Origin: Planctomycetota bacterium
Lineage (GTDB): Bacteria; Planctomycetota; UBA1135; GCA-002686595
Assembly: GCA_029259675.1 (NCBI GenBank)
Contig: JAJDES010000120.1
Location: 1 to 8,218, forward strand
Length of the DNA stretch: 8,218 bases
Direction: 5' to 3'
Shown piece after piece: positions 1 to 6,508 of the stretch; position 1 is the stretch's first letter; each line of letters opens with the position of its first letter. A program made the translations under genes and the position numbers. The notes under the pieces are model-generated. The model did not search any database. It saw nothing but the letters and a program-made list of their open reading frames with translations, and was not told the origin of the DNA.

Positions 1-9
1 CACGGTTTG

Positions 10-33
10 CTTCAATCCAATCTGGAGTTGAAG
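10..33 (-). terminator. Stem-loop after flagellin gene, possible terminator
   Basis: Read on the minus strand, CTTCAA pairs with TTGAAG, then after a one-base bulge TCCA pairs with TGGA around a GAT loop. This gives about 10 base pairs, starting seven bases after the flagellin stop codon. The position fits an intrinsic terminator or a 3' protective stem. It is followed by CAAACCGTG rather than a T-run, so true rho-independent termination is doubtful. Confidence 0.35.
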
Positions 34-40
34 GCGGGAG

Positions 41-850
41 TTAGGATAGCAGGCTATCTGCTCGAGCGCTGGCAATATTGGCTTGTAGAAGAACTGCAGC
101 CCCGGCGTTTCCAATGATGTCCAGGTTGGCGCGACGGGACGTTTCGAAGGCTATGTCCGCATCGCGTATCCGGCTTTCGGTTGCGATCAGGTTTTCGCTG
201 GTGACTTGAATCGAGCGATAATTGCTTTGCAGCAAAGACTGGGCGGCACCGAAATCGCCTCGGGCAGCAGAGATTTGGTCCAATGCCTGATCGAGCTTGT
301 CGATGGAATCCGCAGCTTCAGCTGCACCAGCGACTGAGGTTTGCGCTGTTCCCAACGCGCTGCTGCTGGAATCGGTTAACTCGATTTCGATCGCATCGCC
401 CTTCTCGGCACCGACTTGGACGGCCGTGGAGCTTGCGGAGCCATCAAGCGGATTGATCCCGTTGAACTCTGTTTCGCTGGAAATGCGATCGAGCTCGGCA
501 TTCAATGCTTGATATTCAGTTTCGATGGTTGCGCGATCCTCATCAGACAACGTTTCATTGGCTGACTGCACAGCAAGTTCGCGCATTCGCGTCACCACAT
601 TGACAGACTGGTCCAGCCCGCTTTCTGCTGTTTGAGCGAGACCGATGCCGTCCAAGCTGTTGCGCCCGGCTTGATCGATGGAGCGCGCGAGTGAGCGCAG
701 CCGTTCCGTCAATCCCAATCCGGAAGCGTCATCGGAAGCTGCCGAAATGCCCAAGCCGGAAGCGAGTCGACCGATGTCTCGTTCGCTTTGAGCGGACGCT
801 TGCAGCAATTCATTGATGAGTTTTCCCGATCCCCCGATTTTGTCCAACAT
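41..850 (-). CDS. Flagellin, compact form (D0/D1 domains only)
   Basis: This 269-residue protein is a flagellin, the subunit that polymerises into the flagellar filament outside the cell. The N-terminal signature is clear: RLASGLGISAASDDASGLG at 28-46, followed by the helix with GRNSLDGIGLAQTAESGLD at 62-80 and RMRELAVQSAN at 88-98, then TEFNG at 127-131. The C-terminal signature runs from about 185 to 269, including ESRIRDADIAFE and AAVLLQANIASA. Only about 50 Ser/Thr/Ala-rich residues separate the two halves, so the outer D2/D3 domains are missing and a smooth thin filament is expected. The first 27 residues lack the usual INTN motif and are unusually diverged. There is no Cys or Trp. The ATG start has AAGGGA nine bases upstream (860-865 on the plus strand). 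It lies 215 bases downstream of the sigma-factor gene on the same strand. I use no gene symbol because bacteria name this gene differently and paralogues are common. Confidence 0.93.
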   Translation of the reverse strand: MLDKIGGSGKLINELLQASAQSERDIGRLASGLGISAASDDASGLGLTERLRSLARSIDQAGRNSLDGIGLAQTAESGLDQSVNVVTRMRELAVQSANETLSDEDRATIETEYQALNAELDRISSETEFNGINPLDGSASSTAVQVGAEKGDAIEIELTDSSSSALGTAQTSVAGAAEAADSIDKLDQALDQISAARGDFGAAQSLLQSNYRSIQVTSENLIATESRIRDADIAFETSRRANLDIIGNAGAAVLLQANIASARADSLLS

Positions 851-859
851 GGCGATTTA

Positions 860-865
860 TCCCTT
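860..865 (-). promoter_or_regulatory. Ribosome binding site of flagellin
   Basis: AAGGGA on the minus strand, nine bases before the ATG at 850. It is a partial Shine-Dalgarno match, but one of the better ones in the window, and it supports the chosen flagellin start. Confidence 0.5.
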
Positions 866-987
866 CAGTCCGTAGGACCGTTCCCAAGCTTCGCCTCAAA
901 AAGAAATTCCCCAATTTCACAAGTTCCATCGGTGCCATCGTGGAGAGGTCTTGAGCCAACCCCGGCGAAAGGAATTGGACGTTTTGG

Positions 988-1010
988 GCGTGACTCGAAA
1001 CGAGTCGCGC
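988..1010. promoter_or_regulatory. Inverted repeat in the sigma factor-flagellin gap
   Basis: GACTCG-AAA-CGAGTC is a perfect 6-base inverted repeat. It extends by GCG/CGC on the outside with one T/G position, giving 10 pairs in plus-strand RNA. It lies between the sigma-factor stop (1066) and the flagellin start (850). No T-run follows on either strand, so it is more likely an operator or leader structure than a terminator. The rest of the 851-1065 gap shows no gene. I could not find a convincing sigma-28 or sigma-54 promoter in it. Confidence 0.3.
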
Positions 1011-1065
1011 ATCGCTCTTAGCGGGTCGCAGATGCCGCAATGGGCCCTCAAACAGCGATTCGGCC

Positions 1066-3615
1066 TTATAGCTGAATTGAGATTTTTGAGCCGCGCGCAA
1101 GCTCAAGCGGCGTGCTGTTGAGCACGGATGTCTGCTTAAAAAGGATCATTTCAACGGCAGTCGTCGGCACGGAAAGTTCCTCGGATAGACCGTTCCAAAG
1201 CTCGACTCGCAGGGCTTGGACTTCCAATCCTCCACGCCGAATGAGGACCGGCAGCGCGGTCCCATCTTGTGCGCGGAATTCGACTGCATCGGCTTCGCCC
1301 TGGGAAATGACGTGGACGCGTGCGGCGCTAGTAACTGTGAGTTTGCCCCCAGTTTCTGTCGTGAAGGCCTTCAGTTCATCTGCTTTGCTTAAGACCGTTT
1401 TCCAAAGTCCGTCGCCCTCAACGACCAAACTTGACCGCAGGGGGACGTCTCGAAACCAGAATTCACCTTGTTTGCCGGTCACGAAGCTGGGGCCGCGATG
1501 TTCGAGCCCACCGCCATGGGGCCACTCGAAAGTACGCAAGTGCAGCCACACCCGAATTCCGGCCAGGGGCGTTCCGCGTTGATCCACCAAGGTCCCCTTG
1601 AGCAAGCGGTGACTGTTGTTGGCATCCATAACGATGCGCGCGTCGCGGGTGCCGGTCGCCAGCAGTGAACTTTCGGCTCTCAGGAGAGAATTGCTGTGCA
1701 TGCCGACCAAGCGATACTCACGCCGGAGCAATCCCTCGAATTGAAAGCGCCCCTGATCATCGGTCAGAAGCGGCTCATAGGCGCTGCGCCCATCCGAGAG
1801 CAAGTTTTCGACGAGCAGGAGATTGGGGTCGTGCTCAGCGCCCCAATCAAAACGGCGGGTGACGGATGAAGTTTCTTGGTCGTCCGGAAGCTTGAAGGGA
1901 GTTGGGTTCAAAAGCCAAAGGCGAACGCGTGGCACGCCGTTGCCCGCCAGGTCCACAACTTGACCTTCTATGGATTGGGGCGCTTCATTGAGCTGAATGC
2001 GTAGTTCTTCATCTTGACCTTGGATGCCGCCGGCGTACGGTGTTTCTGGCTCAAGCATTAATTTCGCAAAACGCTTGTCGTTGGAGATTGCGAGCAATTG
2101 TTCGGCATCGATGAGCTCTTGCGCACTGAATTCGAAGCGGCCGAATGAGTCCGATGATGTGACGCTGCGACCTGTGGAAACGAGCACATCACTTTGCGGG
2201 CGCCCGTTCGCATCGACAACGACGCCGATAACAACGGAACCGGTGTGCGTCGGTCGCTCCAGAACCAATTGCAACCCGAGATCTGAGTATGGGGGCAAGG
2301 GCAACTGAATATCGGCAAAGCCTTCTCTCTCGGCCCTCAGCCAGCCCCCGACTAAGTTGGGAGCATCGGGCAGGTGAAAGGCACCCTCAGCGTCTGTGTT
2401 TGCGCTGCAAATGATTTCGCTCGAGCTCTCTAGTTGAGCGCCGAGACGTTGGCGCAATCCCTGCTGTGGATGAACGGAAACACGTGCGCCTTCCATTCGG
2501 TTTCCATTGGAATCCATAACGATGCCGCCGAGGCTTTGGCGCGCGGCAAGCACTACATTGATCTTGCCGGAGTCAGGTGCGGTGAGTCCGGCGAATAAGG
2601 TCACCCAGGATCCGCCCGCGCTGAAAATTCGGCCGCGACCATCCTGTGCAGGAAACTCGAAGCTGCCATCGCCGGTTGAGAGTGACATAGCTTCAAAGGG
2701 CAAATTCTCATCCAAACTTTCCAATCGGAGCACCGCGCTTGCGATTGGATTCCCGTCCGAATCGATTGCGCGACCGCGCAGGCGCCCCGATTCGGGCTGA
2801 ATGCTGGCGGGCGTATTGTTTGGTCGGGTAGCCACCACATGCGGGGTTCCATCCGGTGGCTCCGGCACCCTGCTTGAGGGCGGCAATGCATCCGGATCCA
2901 GCGGCCTTGCAATGGGGCGCGATGAAACTTCACTCGATTGGATGGCAACTGTGTTGACCGGACCGGGTTCGCCGCCCGCGACCCAGAATCCGATCGCCAA
3001 GAGGGCCGCTGCCCCGATTGCAGCTGCGGCTACGGCGGTCAAGTCGCGACTGCGGCTGCCGATTTCGGCCGGGGCCAACAAGGGAGCCAAGGCCGTGACC
3101 CAATTCTTGCCGTCGCCTCCATACTCGCTGTCCAATTTGTCGCGAGTTCGATCCAAAGCTCTCGAAAGGCGCGTTCGCACGGTTGAAACGGGCAAGCCCA
3201 GCGCATTGGAAATGGCCGTGGGGCTTTCGCCCTCGAAGAATCGCCGCAGCAGGATCTCCCGGTAATGTTCGGGCAACTCCATGACAGCTTCTACGACACG
3301 GCGATGTACGGCCATGCGTTGAAGCAGCAGCTCCGTGGGCGGCGTGGACTCGTCGCGCGCGCTGACTTCTTCGCGCCCAGTGCGCCGATCTTCGCGCCGC
3401 AGTCGCTCCCAGGCCAATTTGCGGACCACGGCTCGGAACCAAGCACGCGGTGAGTGCGGCATGTTGTCGCCCACTTTGAGCGCGGCGAGCATGGCTTCCT
3501 GGGTCAAATCCTCGGCTGTATTGGGGTCGCGCACCAGGGACAGCGCCAATTGACGCACCCACTGTGCGTGATCCAGAAGCGACTGCATTTCGGTGGAGAG
3601 GGCGTCTGATTCCAT
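1066..3615 (-). CDS. Membrane-anchored ECF sigma factor with carboxypeptidase-regulatory-like repeats
   Basis: The N-terminal 160 residues of this 849-residue protein are an ECF (sigma-70 family) factor that would direct RNA polymerase to its promoters. Region 2 spans about 14-75, with the core DPNTAEDLTQEAMLAAL at 30-46. Region 4 spans about 101-160, with LPEHYREILLRRFFEGES followed by a helix-turn-helix ending STVRTRLSRALDR. A single hydrophobic helix at about 192-214 follows. The remaining 600 or so residues would face the periplasm. They start with a Pro-rich linker and hold about five repeats of the G-x-V-x-D-x-x-G-x-P-x-x-x-A-x-V type, near 278, 362, 462, 548 and 672, as in carboxypeptidase regulatory-like beta-sandwich domains. 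I chose the ATG at 3615; a TTG at 3648 would add 11 residues but has no better ribosome binding site. Sigma factors with long C-terminal extensions are known in Planctomycetes. It diverges from the thioredoxin-like pair and is followed by flagellin. Its target promoters cannot be read from the sequence. Confidence 0.9.
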   Translation of the reverse strand: MESDALSTEMQSLLDHAQWVRQLALSLVRDPNTAEDLTQEAMLAALKVGDNMPHSPRAWFRAVVRKLAWERLRREDRRTGREEVSARDESTPPTELLLQRMAVHRRVVEAVMELPEHYREILLRRFFEGESPTAISNALGLPVSTVRTRLSRALDRTRDKLDSEYGGDGKNWVTALAPLLAPAEIGSRSRDLTAVAAAAIGAAALLAIGFWVAGGEPGPVNTVAIQSSEVSSRPIARPLDPDALPPSSRVPEPPDGTPHVVATRPNNTPASIQPESGRLRGRAIDSDGNPIASAVLRLESLDENLPFEAMSLSTGDGSFEFPAQDGRGRIFSAGGSWVTLFAGLTAPDSGKINVVLAARQSLGGIVMDSNGNRMEGARVSVHPQQGLRQRLGAQLESSSEIICSANTDAEGAFHLPDAPNLVGGWLRAEREGFADIQLPLPPYSDLGLQLVLERPTHTGSVVIGVVVDANGRPQSDVLVSTGRSVTSSDSFGRFEFSAQELIDAEQLLAISNDKRFAKLMLEPETPYAGGIQGQDEELRIQLNEAPQSIEGQVVDLAGNGVPRVRLWLLNPTPFKLPDDQETSSVTRRFDWGAEHDPNLLLVENLLSDGRSAYEPLLTDDQGRFQFEGLLRREYRLVGMHSNSLLRAESSLLATGTRDARIVMDANNSHRLLKGTLVDQRGTPLAGIRVWLHLRTFEWPHGGGLEHRGPSFVTGKQGEFWFRDVPLRSSLVVEGDGLWKTVLSKADELKAFTTETGGKLTVTSAARVHVISQGEADAVEFRAQDGTALPVLIRRGGLEVQALRVELWNGLSEELSVPTTAVEMILFKQTSVLNSTPLELARGSKISIQL

Positions 3616-3658
3616 GGCTCTTGACCCAGGGTCGTCGGTGCCGGCCAAAGCGGCTCAG

Positions 3659-3674
3659 GAATTTCTTCAAATTC
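3659..3674. promoter_or_regulatory. Inverted repeat in divergent promoter region
   Basis: GAATTT-CTTC-AAATTC is a perfect 6-base inverted repeat with a 4-base spacer. It lies between the divergent sigma-factor gene (ATG at 3615) and the first thioredoxin-like gene (ATG at 3789). It is the most AT-rich spot in that gap and could be an operator shared by both directions. A repeat this short can occur by chance. Confidence 0.3.
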
Positions 3675-3738
3675 GCTGGGACACTCCGGGAAACCTCGGC
3701 GACAGGTGTGGTACCAGGTGAGGACGGACCACGGCGAG

Positions 3739-3760
3739 CCTCGCGTGCACCCGCGCGAGG
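3739..3760 (+). promoter_or_regulatory. Hairpin covering a Shine-Dalgarno-like sequence
   Basis: CCTCGCG (3739-3745) pairs perfectly with CGCGAGG (3754-3760) around an 8-base loop. The right arm includes the first bases of GAGGAGG (3757-3763), the only strong Shine-Dalgarno-like sequence ahead of the ATG at 3789. That sequence is 25 bases from the ATG, too far for normal use, but next to a GTG at 3766 that opens a 13-codon reading frame. The hairpin could therefore control access of ribosomes to the leader frame. Confidence 0.3.
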
Positions 3761-3765
3761 AGGCT

Positions 3766-3807
3766 GTGAGTCCCAATCCCCCAAAGCCATGCTCCTATCC
3801 ACCCTAG
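3766..3807 (+). promoter_or_regulatory. Possible leader peptide ORF overlapping the first thioredoxin-like gene
   Basis: A GTG at 3766 opens a 13-codon frame encoding MSPNPPKPCSYPP and ending in TAG at 3805-3807. It is out of frame with the thioredoxin-like gene and overlaps its first 19 bases. GAGGAGG lies just upstream (3757-3763), though only two bases from the GTG if its full length pairs with 16S rRNA. Six of the 13 residues are proline. The first five codons encode the same peptide as a second leader frame at 6838-6876. Whether it is translated is unknown. Confidence 0.25.
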
Positions 3808-4946
3808 TCTCATTCCTGGTCCTAGTCGGCCAAACGCCGGGCTCAACGGATTCCTCGGAAGTTCTCGCGAGCTCGACTCGGATTGAATCGACCTGGTTCG
3901 CGGGCAGCTACCAGCAGGCCCTGGAGGCAGCCCAAGCTGAGCAGCGAGACTTGCTGCTCTACTTCTTTGCCGATGGCAGTGCGCAATGCAACCGCATGTG
4001 GACCGAGACCTTGATTGCAGCCGGTGACAATGGCGATTTGGAGGCGATCCTGAACTTTGGTGTTCGAGTCACCGACCCTGAGGGAGTCGAACTCACGCGC
4101 AAGTTTTCGGTCACAACGCTTCCGACGATTTTGATCGTCGATTCCAAAGGTCTGATCGTAGACGGCGTTTTCGGATTCCTGCAACTGACGGAGTTCCAAT
4201 CGCAACTTGCGCGCATTCGAACGGGAGTCGGCACATTGCGCAGCTTGAGAGAGGCCATGGAATCGGATCCTGAGGATCTCCAAAAGCGATTCGATTTTGC
4301 ATTGAAATTGGACCAGCTGGGCTTTTCGAAAGAGAGTCAGGCGGAATTCCGAAAGATCGCAGCGAGCGATCCGCGAGGCAAATCAGAAGTCGGTGCGCAG
4401 GTACTGCTGTGGCTGGCCCAAGCTGCGGTCGTCGATTCTGCGAGCAATCCGGGTGACCCCGCCAGCTTTGATTTGAAACCCATTTATGAACTGTTGCCGC
4501 GCTTGAAGCATGCTCCAGTTGCTCTCTCCGGTTGGGAGTGGATTGAGCGGATAGAGGGAGTTCGCGGCGATCGCAAAGCTGTGCGTTCGGCCATTCGTTC
4601 GGCGTGGGAGCACATGCCGAGCGATCGGATTCGTGAATCGGGAATGCGCGGGGCGTGGACGTTCTGGGACATGCGCGAGGAACTCGACCGCAAGGAAAAG
4701 CGTTTCGCATTGGCAATGGCCCGCGAAGCATGGTCGCTCGCGGAGGAGGAAATCGAAGCGGGCCGCTTTGAGGTATTCGACGTGGAGTGGGCGGCGTGGC
4801 AACCGCATCCATTGGACATCCTCGGCAGTGCTCTCTACTTGAATGGCAAGCGCGATGAGGCCTTAGAAGCGTTAGAGCGAAGCCTCTCGTTTGATGACAG
4901 CATTCCCCAAAGACGCGAGTTGCGAGACTTGATCCGCGGCGAGTAA
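3789..4946 (+). CDS. Exported thioredoxin-fold protein with helical repeat tail, SXXC motif (paralogue 1)
   Basis: This 385-residue protein begins with a hydrophobic stretch (about 1-16) that looks like a signal peptide, then a thioredoxin-like domain at about 36-145. The active-site region reads LLYFFADGSAQCNRMWTETL (56-75). Against the usual ADWCxxC pattern of thioredoxin_7/DsbD-type domains, W-C is replaced by G-S, leaving S64-A-Q-C67. The cis-proline motif TTLP is kept at 109-112. Residues 150-385 are helical and include a TPR-like pair near 343-370 (SALYLNGKRDEALEALERSL). With the first cysteine gone, ordinary disulfide exchange is unlikely; a binding or scaffolding role is possible. The ATG at 3789 has no nearby ribosome binding site and the n-region lacks a positive charge. 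An in-frame GTG at 3708 would add 27 Arg-rich residues. I rejected longer versions that run into the divergent sigma gene. It aligns along its full length with the next gene. No specific function is recognised. Confidence 0.8.
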   Translation: MLLSTLVSFLVLVGQTPGSTDSSEVLASSTRIESTWFAGSYQQALEAAQAEQRDLLLYFFADGSAQCNRMWTETLIAAGDNGDLEAILNFGVRVTDPEGVELTRKFSVTTLPTILIVDSKGLIVDGVFGFLQLTEFQSQLARIRTGVGTLRSLREAMESDPEDLQKRFDFALKLDQLGFSKESQAEFRKIAASDPRGKSEVGAQVLLWLAQAAVVDSASNPGDPASFDLKPIYELLPRLKHAPVALSGWEWIERIEGVRGDRKAVRSAIRSAWEHMPSDRIRESGMRGAWTFWDMREELDRKEKRFALAMAREAWSLAEEEIEAGRFEVFDVEWAAWQPHPLDILGSALYLNGKRDEALEALERSLSFDDSIPQRRELRDLIRGE

Positions 4947-4952
4947 TCGGAG

Positions 4953-4969
4953 ACGAACGCGACGTTCGT
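4953..4969 (+). terminator. Hairpin after paralogue 1, weak terminator candidate
   Basis: ACGAACG (4953-4959) pairs with CGTTCGT (4963-4969) around a CGA loop: seven perfect pairs, beginning six bases after the TAA at 4944-4946. It is followed by TGCTTTCG, a poor T-run. It may reduce read-through into the second paralogue, or simply stabilise the mRNA 3' end. Confidence 0.35.
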
Positions 4970-5092
4970 TGCTTTCGAAGGCGCCCAATGCGGCATTCAA
5001 TGCAATGCGCCCTTCAGCTTGAGCCAAGCGATGCAGGCTGCGCATTCGTTGTATTTACTCGGGACGCGCCCGATCTGTTGTTGAGCAAAGAA

Positions 5093-5116
5093 CTTTGTAT
5101 GGATCTTCGTACAAAG
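5093..5116 (+). promoter_or_regulatory. Stem-loop upstream of paralogue 2
   Basis: CTTTGTA (5093-5099) pairs perfectly with TACAAAG (5110-5116). As RNA the stem continues with U-G, G-C and G-U pairs to an AUCU loop, about 10 pairs in all. It lies 121 bases before the ATG at 5238. If transcription starts upstream it would be a 5' UTR structure; otherwise it could be a protein-binding inverted repeat. No T-run follows, so it is not a standard terminator. Confidence 0.3.
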
Positions 5117-5125
5117 AATCTTCGA

Positions 5126-5172
5126 ATTAATCGGGACCTTTGAGCTTGCGTGCCAACCAAGCGATTAATCGC
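5126..5172. promoter_or_regulatory. Paired ATTAATCG sites, one a 12-base palindrome
   Basis: GCGATTAATCGC at 5161-5172 is a perfect 12-base palindrome. A second copy of its core, ATTAATCG, occurs at 5126-5133, 38 bases upstream and within a near-palindrome (CGAATTAATCG). Both lie in the gap before paralogue 2 (ATG at 5238). Paired similar sites are typical of repressor or activator operators. No standard -35/-10 promoter is evident in 4947-5237, and no other gene is seen there. Confidence 0.3.
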
Positions 5173-5237
5173 GGCCCAAGTGGCTGCGCGAATCGAACTT
5201 CGGTTCTGCACGACAAACACTCAACCCGGCAATTTCT

Positions 5238-6383
5238 ATGCTTATTTCCCTAATGACGACAGCTTGTCTGCTCGCACCTCTTTCGGCTCCCCGGGATGTG
5301 CAGTGGCAAGACGGTTCCTTTGATCGCCTCATGCGACAGGCTCAAGCGGAACGGCTTCCGACCATGGTTTACTTTTGGCGCAATGGCAGTGAGTACTGCA
5401 CTCAGATGTATCAGGAGACTTTGAGCAACGAACAATGTCAGGAATCCATGCAGGATTTCCTGTGCTACAGCGCCAACTACGACACGCCCGCAGGCGCGGC
5501 GCTATTCAATGACTTCAAGTTCCAAACCCTACCTATGGTGTTGTTCTTGACTCCCGATGGTGAAGCGGATTACGCCGTGGGCGGCTTTATGGATGCCGGT
5601 TCTTTCCATGAGACCTTGGCCATGATCAAGCGCGGCGAAGGAACCATCACAGGCTTCAAGCGTCGCATGCAAGAAGTCGAAGAGTACAGCGACGAAGACT
5701 TTGAGCTGCGGTACAAAATGGCGGACATGCTCAAAGCCTTGAGCTCCAACACCGAGGCTGAGAAGCTCTTGGAATCGATTCGTTTGGACGATTCAAGGGG
5801 CAAGTCCTATTACGGCGGGCAGGCACTCATGGACCAAGTCGTCAAGGAAATCGAGGAAGACGGGGGCGGCTGGGAGCACTTGAGCGAGTGGGAGCTAGAC
5901 CCGCTTTATGACCTCGTCAAGAAGATCAAGAACGATGCCGCGCGGCACGACGGCTACGAATCATTGGCCAGTTTTGAGTTTCAGCGCGAGGACTACACCA
6001 AGGCGCACAAGAACATCAAGAGTGCCTGGAAGTATGTTCCGGAAGACAAGCAGCTTAAATTCGCGGAAGGCGTGGCCTTGTGGTTGATGGAGTTTCCCGA
6101 CGATTCGGTCAATTCCAAGCTGCGCAACTTTGCTTTGGAACTTGCCACCCTAGCCGTTTCCATGACCGATGCTCTGGAGCCCGGCACGGATGCCTATGCC
6201 GAGCAATACGGCGAGCACGACAAGAAAGTGTTGTGTGCGAAGCGCCGCATGACCCTGGCCAAGGTCTTTGTGTGGATGGACCGCCGGGGAGACGCGGAGA
6301 AAGTTGTGCTCGAATGTGAAGAGCTCGGTACCGAGGACGAGCACGTATTGGCCTACATCGAGGAATTCCGCAAGTCTGCCTGA
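5238..6383 (+). CDS. Exported thioredoxin-fold protein with helical repeat tail, SXXC motif (paralogue 2)
   Basis: This 381-residue protein is a full-length paralogue of the gene just upstream. A short hydrophobic N-terminus (1-17) suggests export, though it has no basic residue and Pro18 would be poor at +1 of a signal peptidase site. The thioredoxin-like domain covers about 25-133. TMVYFWRNGSEYCTQMYQET (42-61) matches the first paralogue, with S51-E-Y-C54 in place of CXXC, and the cis-proline motif QTLP is at 96-99. Extra cysteines at 67 and 76 have no counterpart in paralogue 1. The helical tail (140-381) shares DDSRGKS (184-190) with SDPRGKS there, then SAWKYVPED with SAWEHMPSD. TPR-like helix pairs are visible near 240-270 and 334-365. 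It is more acidic than its partner. The ATG at 5238 lacks a clear ribosome binding site. The 291-base gap and its hairpins suggest its own promoter as well as possible read-through. The function is unknown; a non-redox binding role is inferred from the motif. Confidence 0.85.
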   Translation: MLISLMTTACLLAPLSAPRDVQWQDGSFDRLMRQAQAERLPTMVYFWRNGSEYCTQMYQETLSNEQCQESMQDFLCYSANYDTPAGAALFNDFKFQTLPMVLFLTPDGEADYAVGGFMDAGSFHETLAMIKRGEGTITGFKRRMQEVEEYSDEDFELRYKMADMLKALSSNTEAEKLLESIRLDDSRGKSYYGGQALMDQVVKEIEEDGGGWEHLSEWELDPLYDLVKKIKNDAARHDGYESLASFEFQREDYTKAHKNIKSAWKYVPEDKQLKFAEGVALWLMEFPDDSVNSKLRNFALELATLAVSMTDALEPGTDAYAEQYGEHDKKVLCAKRRMTLAKVFVWMDRRGDAEKVVLECEELGTEDEHVLAYIEEFRKSA

Positions 6384-6407
6384 TCTGGGAAGATGGCGGA
6401 CAACTTT

Positions 6408-6445
6408 GCGGCCCGGCTCCCGAATCAATTCGGAAGTCGGGCCGC
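6408..6445 (+). terminator. Strong hairpin terminator between convergent genes
   Basis: GCGGCCCG (6408-6415) pairs with CGGGCCGC (6438-6445). The stem continues through one G-U pair and two more pairs, one mismatch, and CCGAA/TTCGG to a TCAA loop: about 16 pairs in 38 bases. It begins 24 bases after the paralogue 2 stop and is followed by TCTTGATTT, an imperfect T-run. It lies between convergent genes, so it may act both ways, though the minus-strand side has almost no T-run. Confidence 0.7.
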
Positions 6446-6508
6446 TCTTGATTTGGCGATGGGCTTGGGGGGCGCTGCGAGCGCTCGCTCACGGCCATGT
6501 TTGCTTGC

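Noticed and set aside
910..945. Sigma-54-like promoter (TGGCAC) before flagellin on the minus strand
   Set aside because: The -24 element matches, but the required GC of the -12 element is absent at the correct spacing.
810..1106. 98-codon minus-strand frame between the sigma gene and flagellin
   Set aside because: It overlaps the ends of both genes in another frame, has no recognisable domain and reads like translated non-coding sequence.
1028..1110. Sigma-28-like promoter (GCCGAATC) near the sigma gene end for flagellin
   Set aside because: The -35 match is poor and the spacing is wrong. The site also lies partly inside the sigma coding region.
3564..3788. 75-codon N-terminal extension of paralogue 1
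   Set aside because: It runs back into the divergent sigma gene, is Arg/Pro-rich without homology to paralogue 2, and would bury the hydrophobic signal-like segment.
2930..3802. 290-codon minus-strand frame inside the sigma gene
   Set aside because: It is an Arg-rich shadow in a different frame of the clear sigma-domain coding sequence, with no domain of its own.
4111..4812. 233-codon minus-strand frame opposite paralogue 1
   Set aside because: It is antisense to a well-supported gene, with Pro/Arg-rich composition typical of a shadow frame in GC-rich DNA.
3664..5128. TCTTC-A/G-AATT at similar distances (125 and 119 bases) upstream of both paralogues
   Set aside because: A 9-of-10 match between two gaps of this size is expected about once by chance, so I do not treat it as a shared operator.
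6477..6488. GCGAGCGCTCGC palindrome
   Set aside because: Perfect, but low in complexity and GC-rich. It lies beyond the 3' ends of convergent genes where an operator is unlikely.
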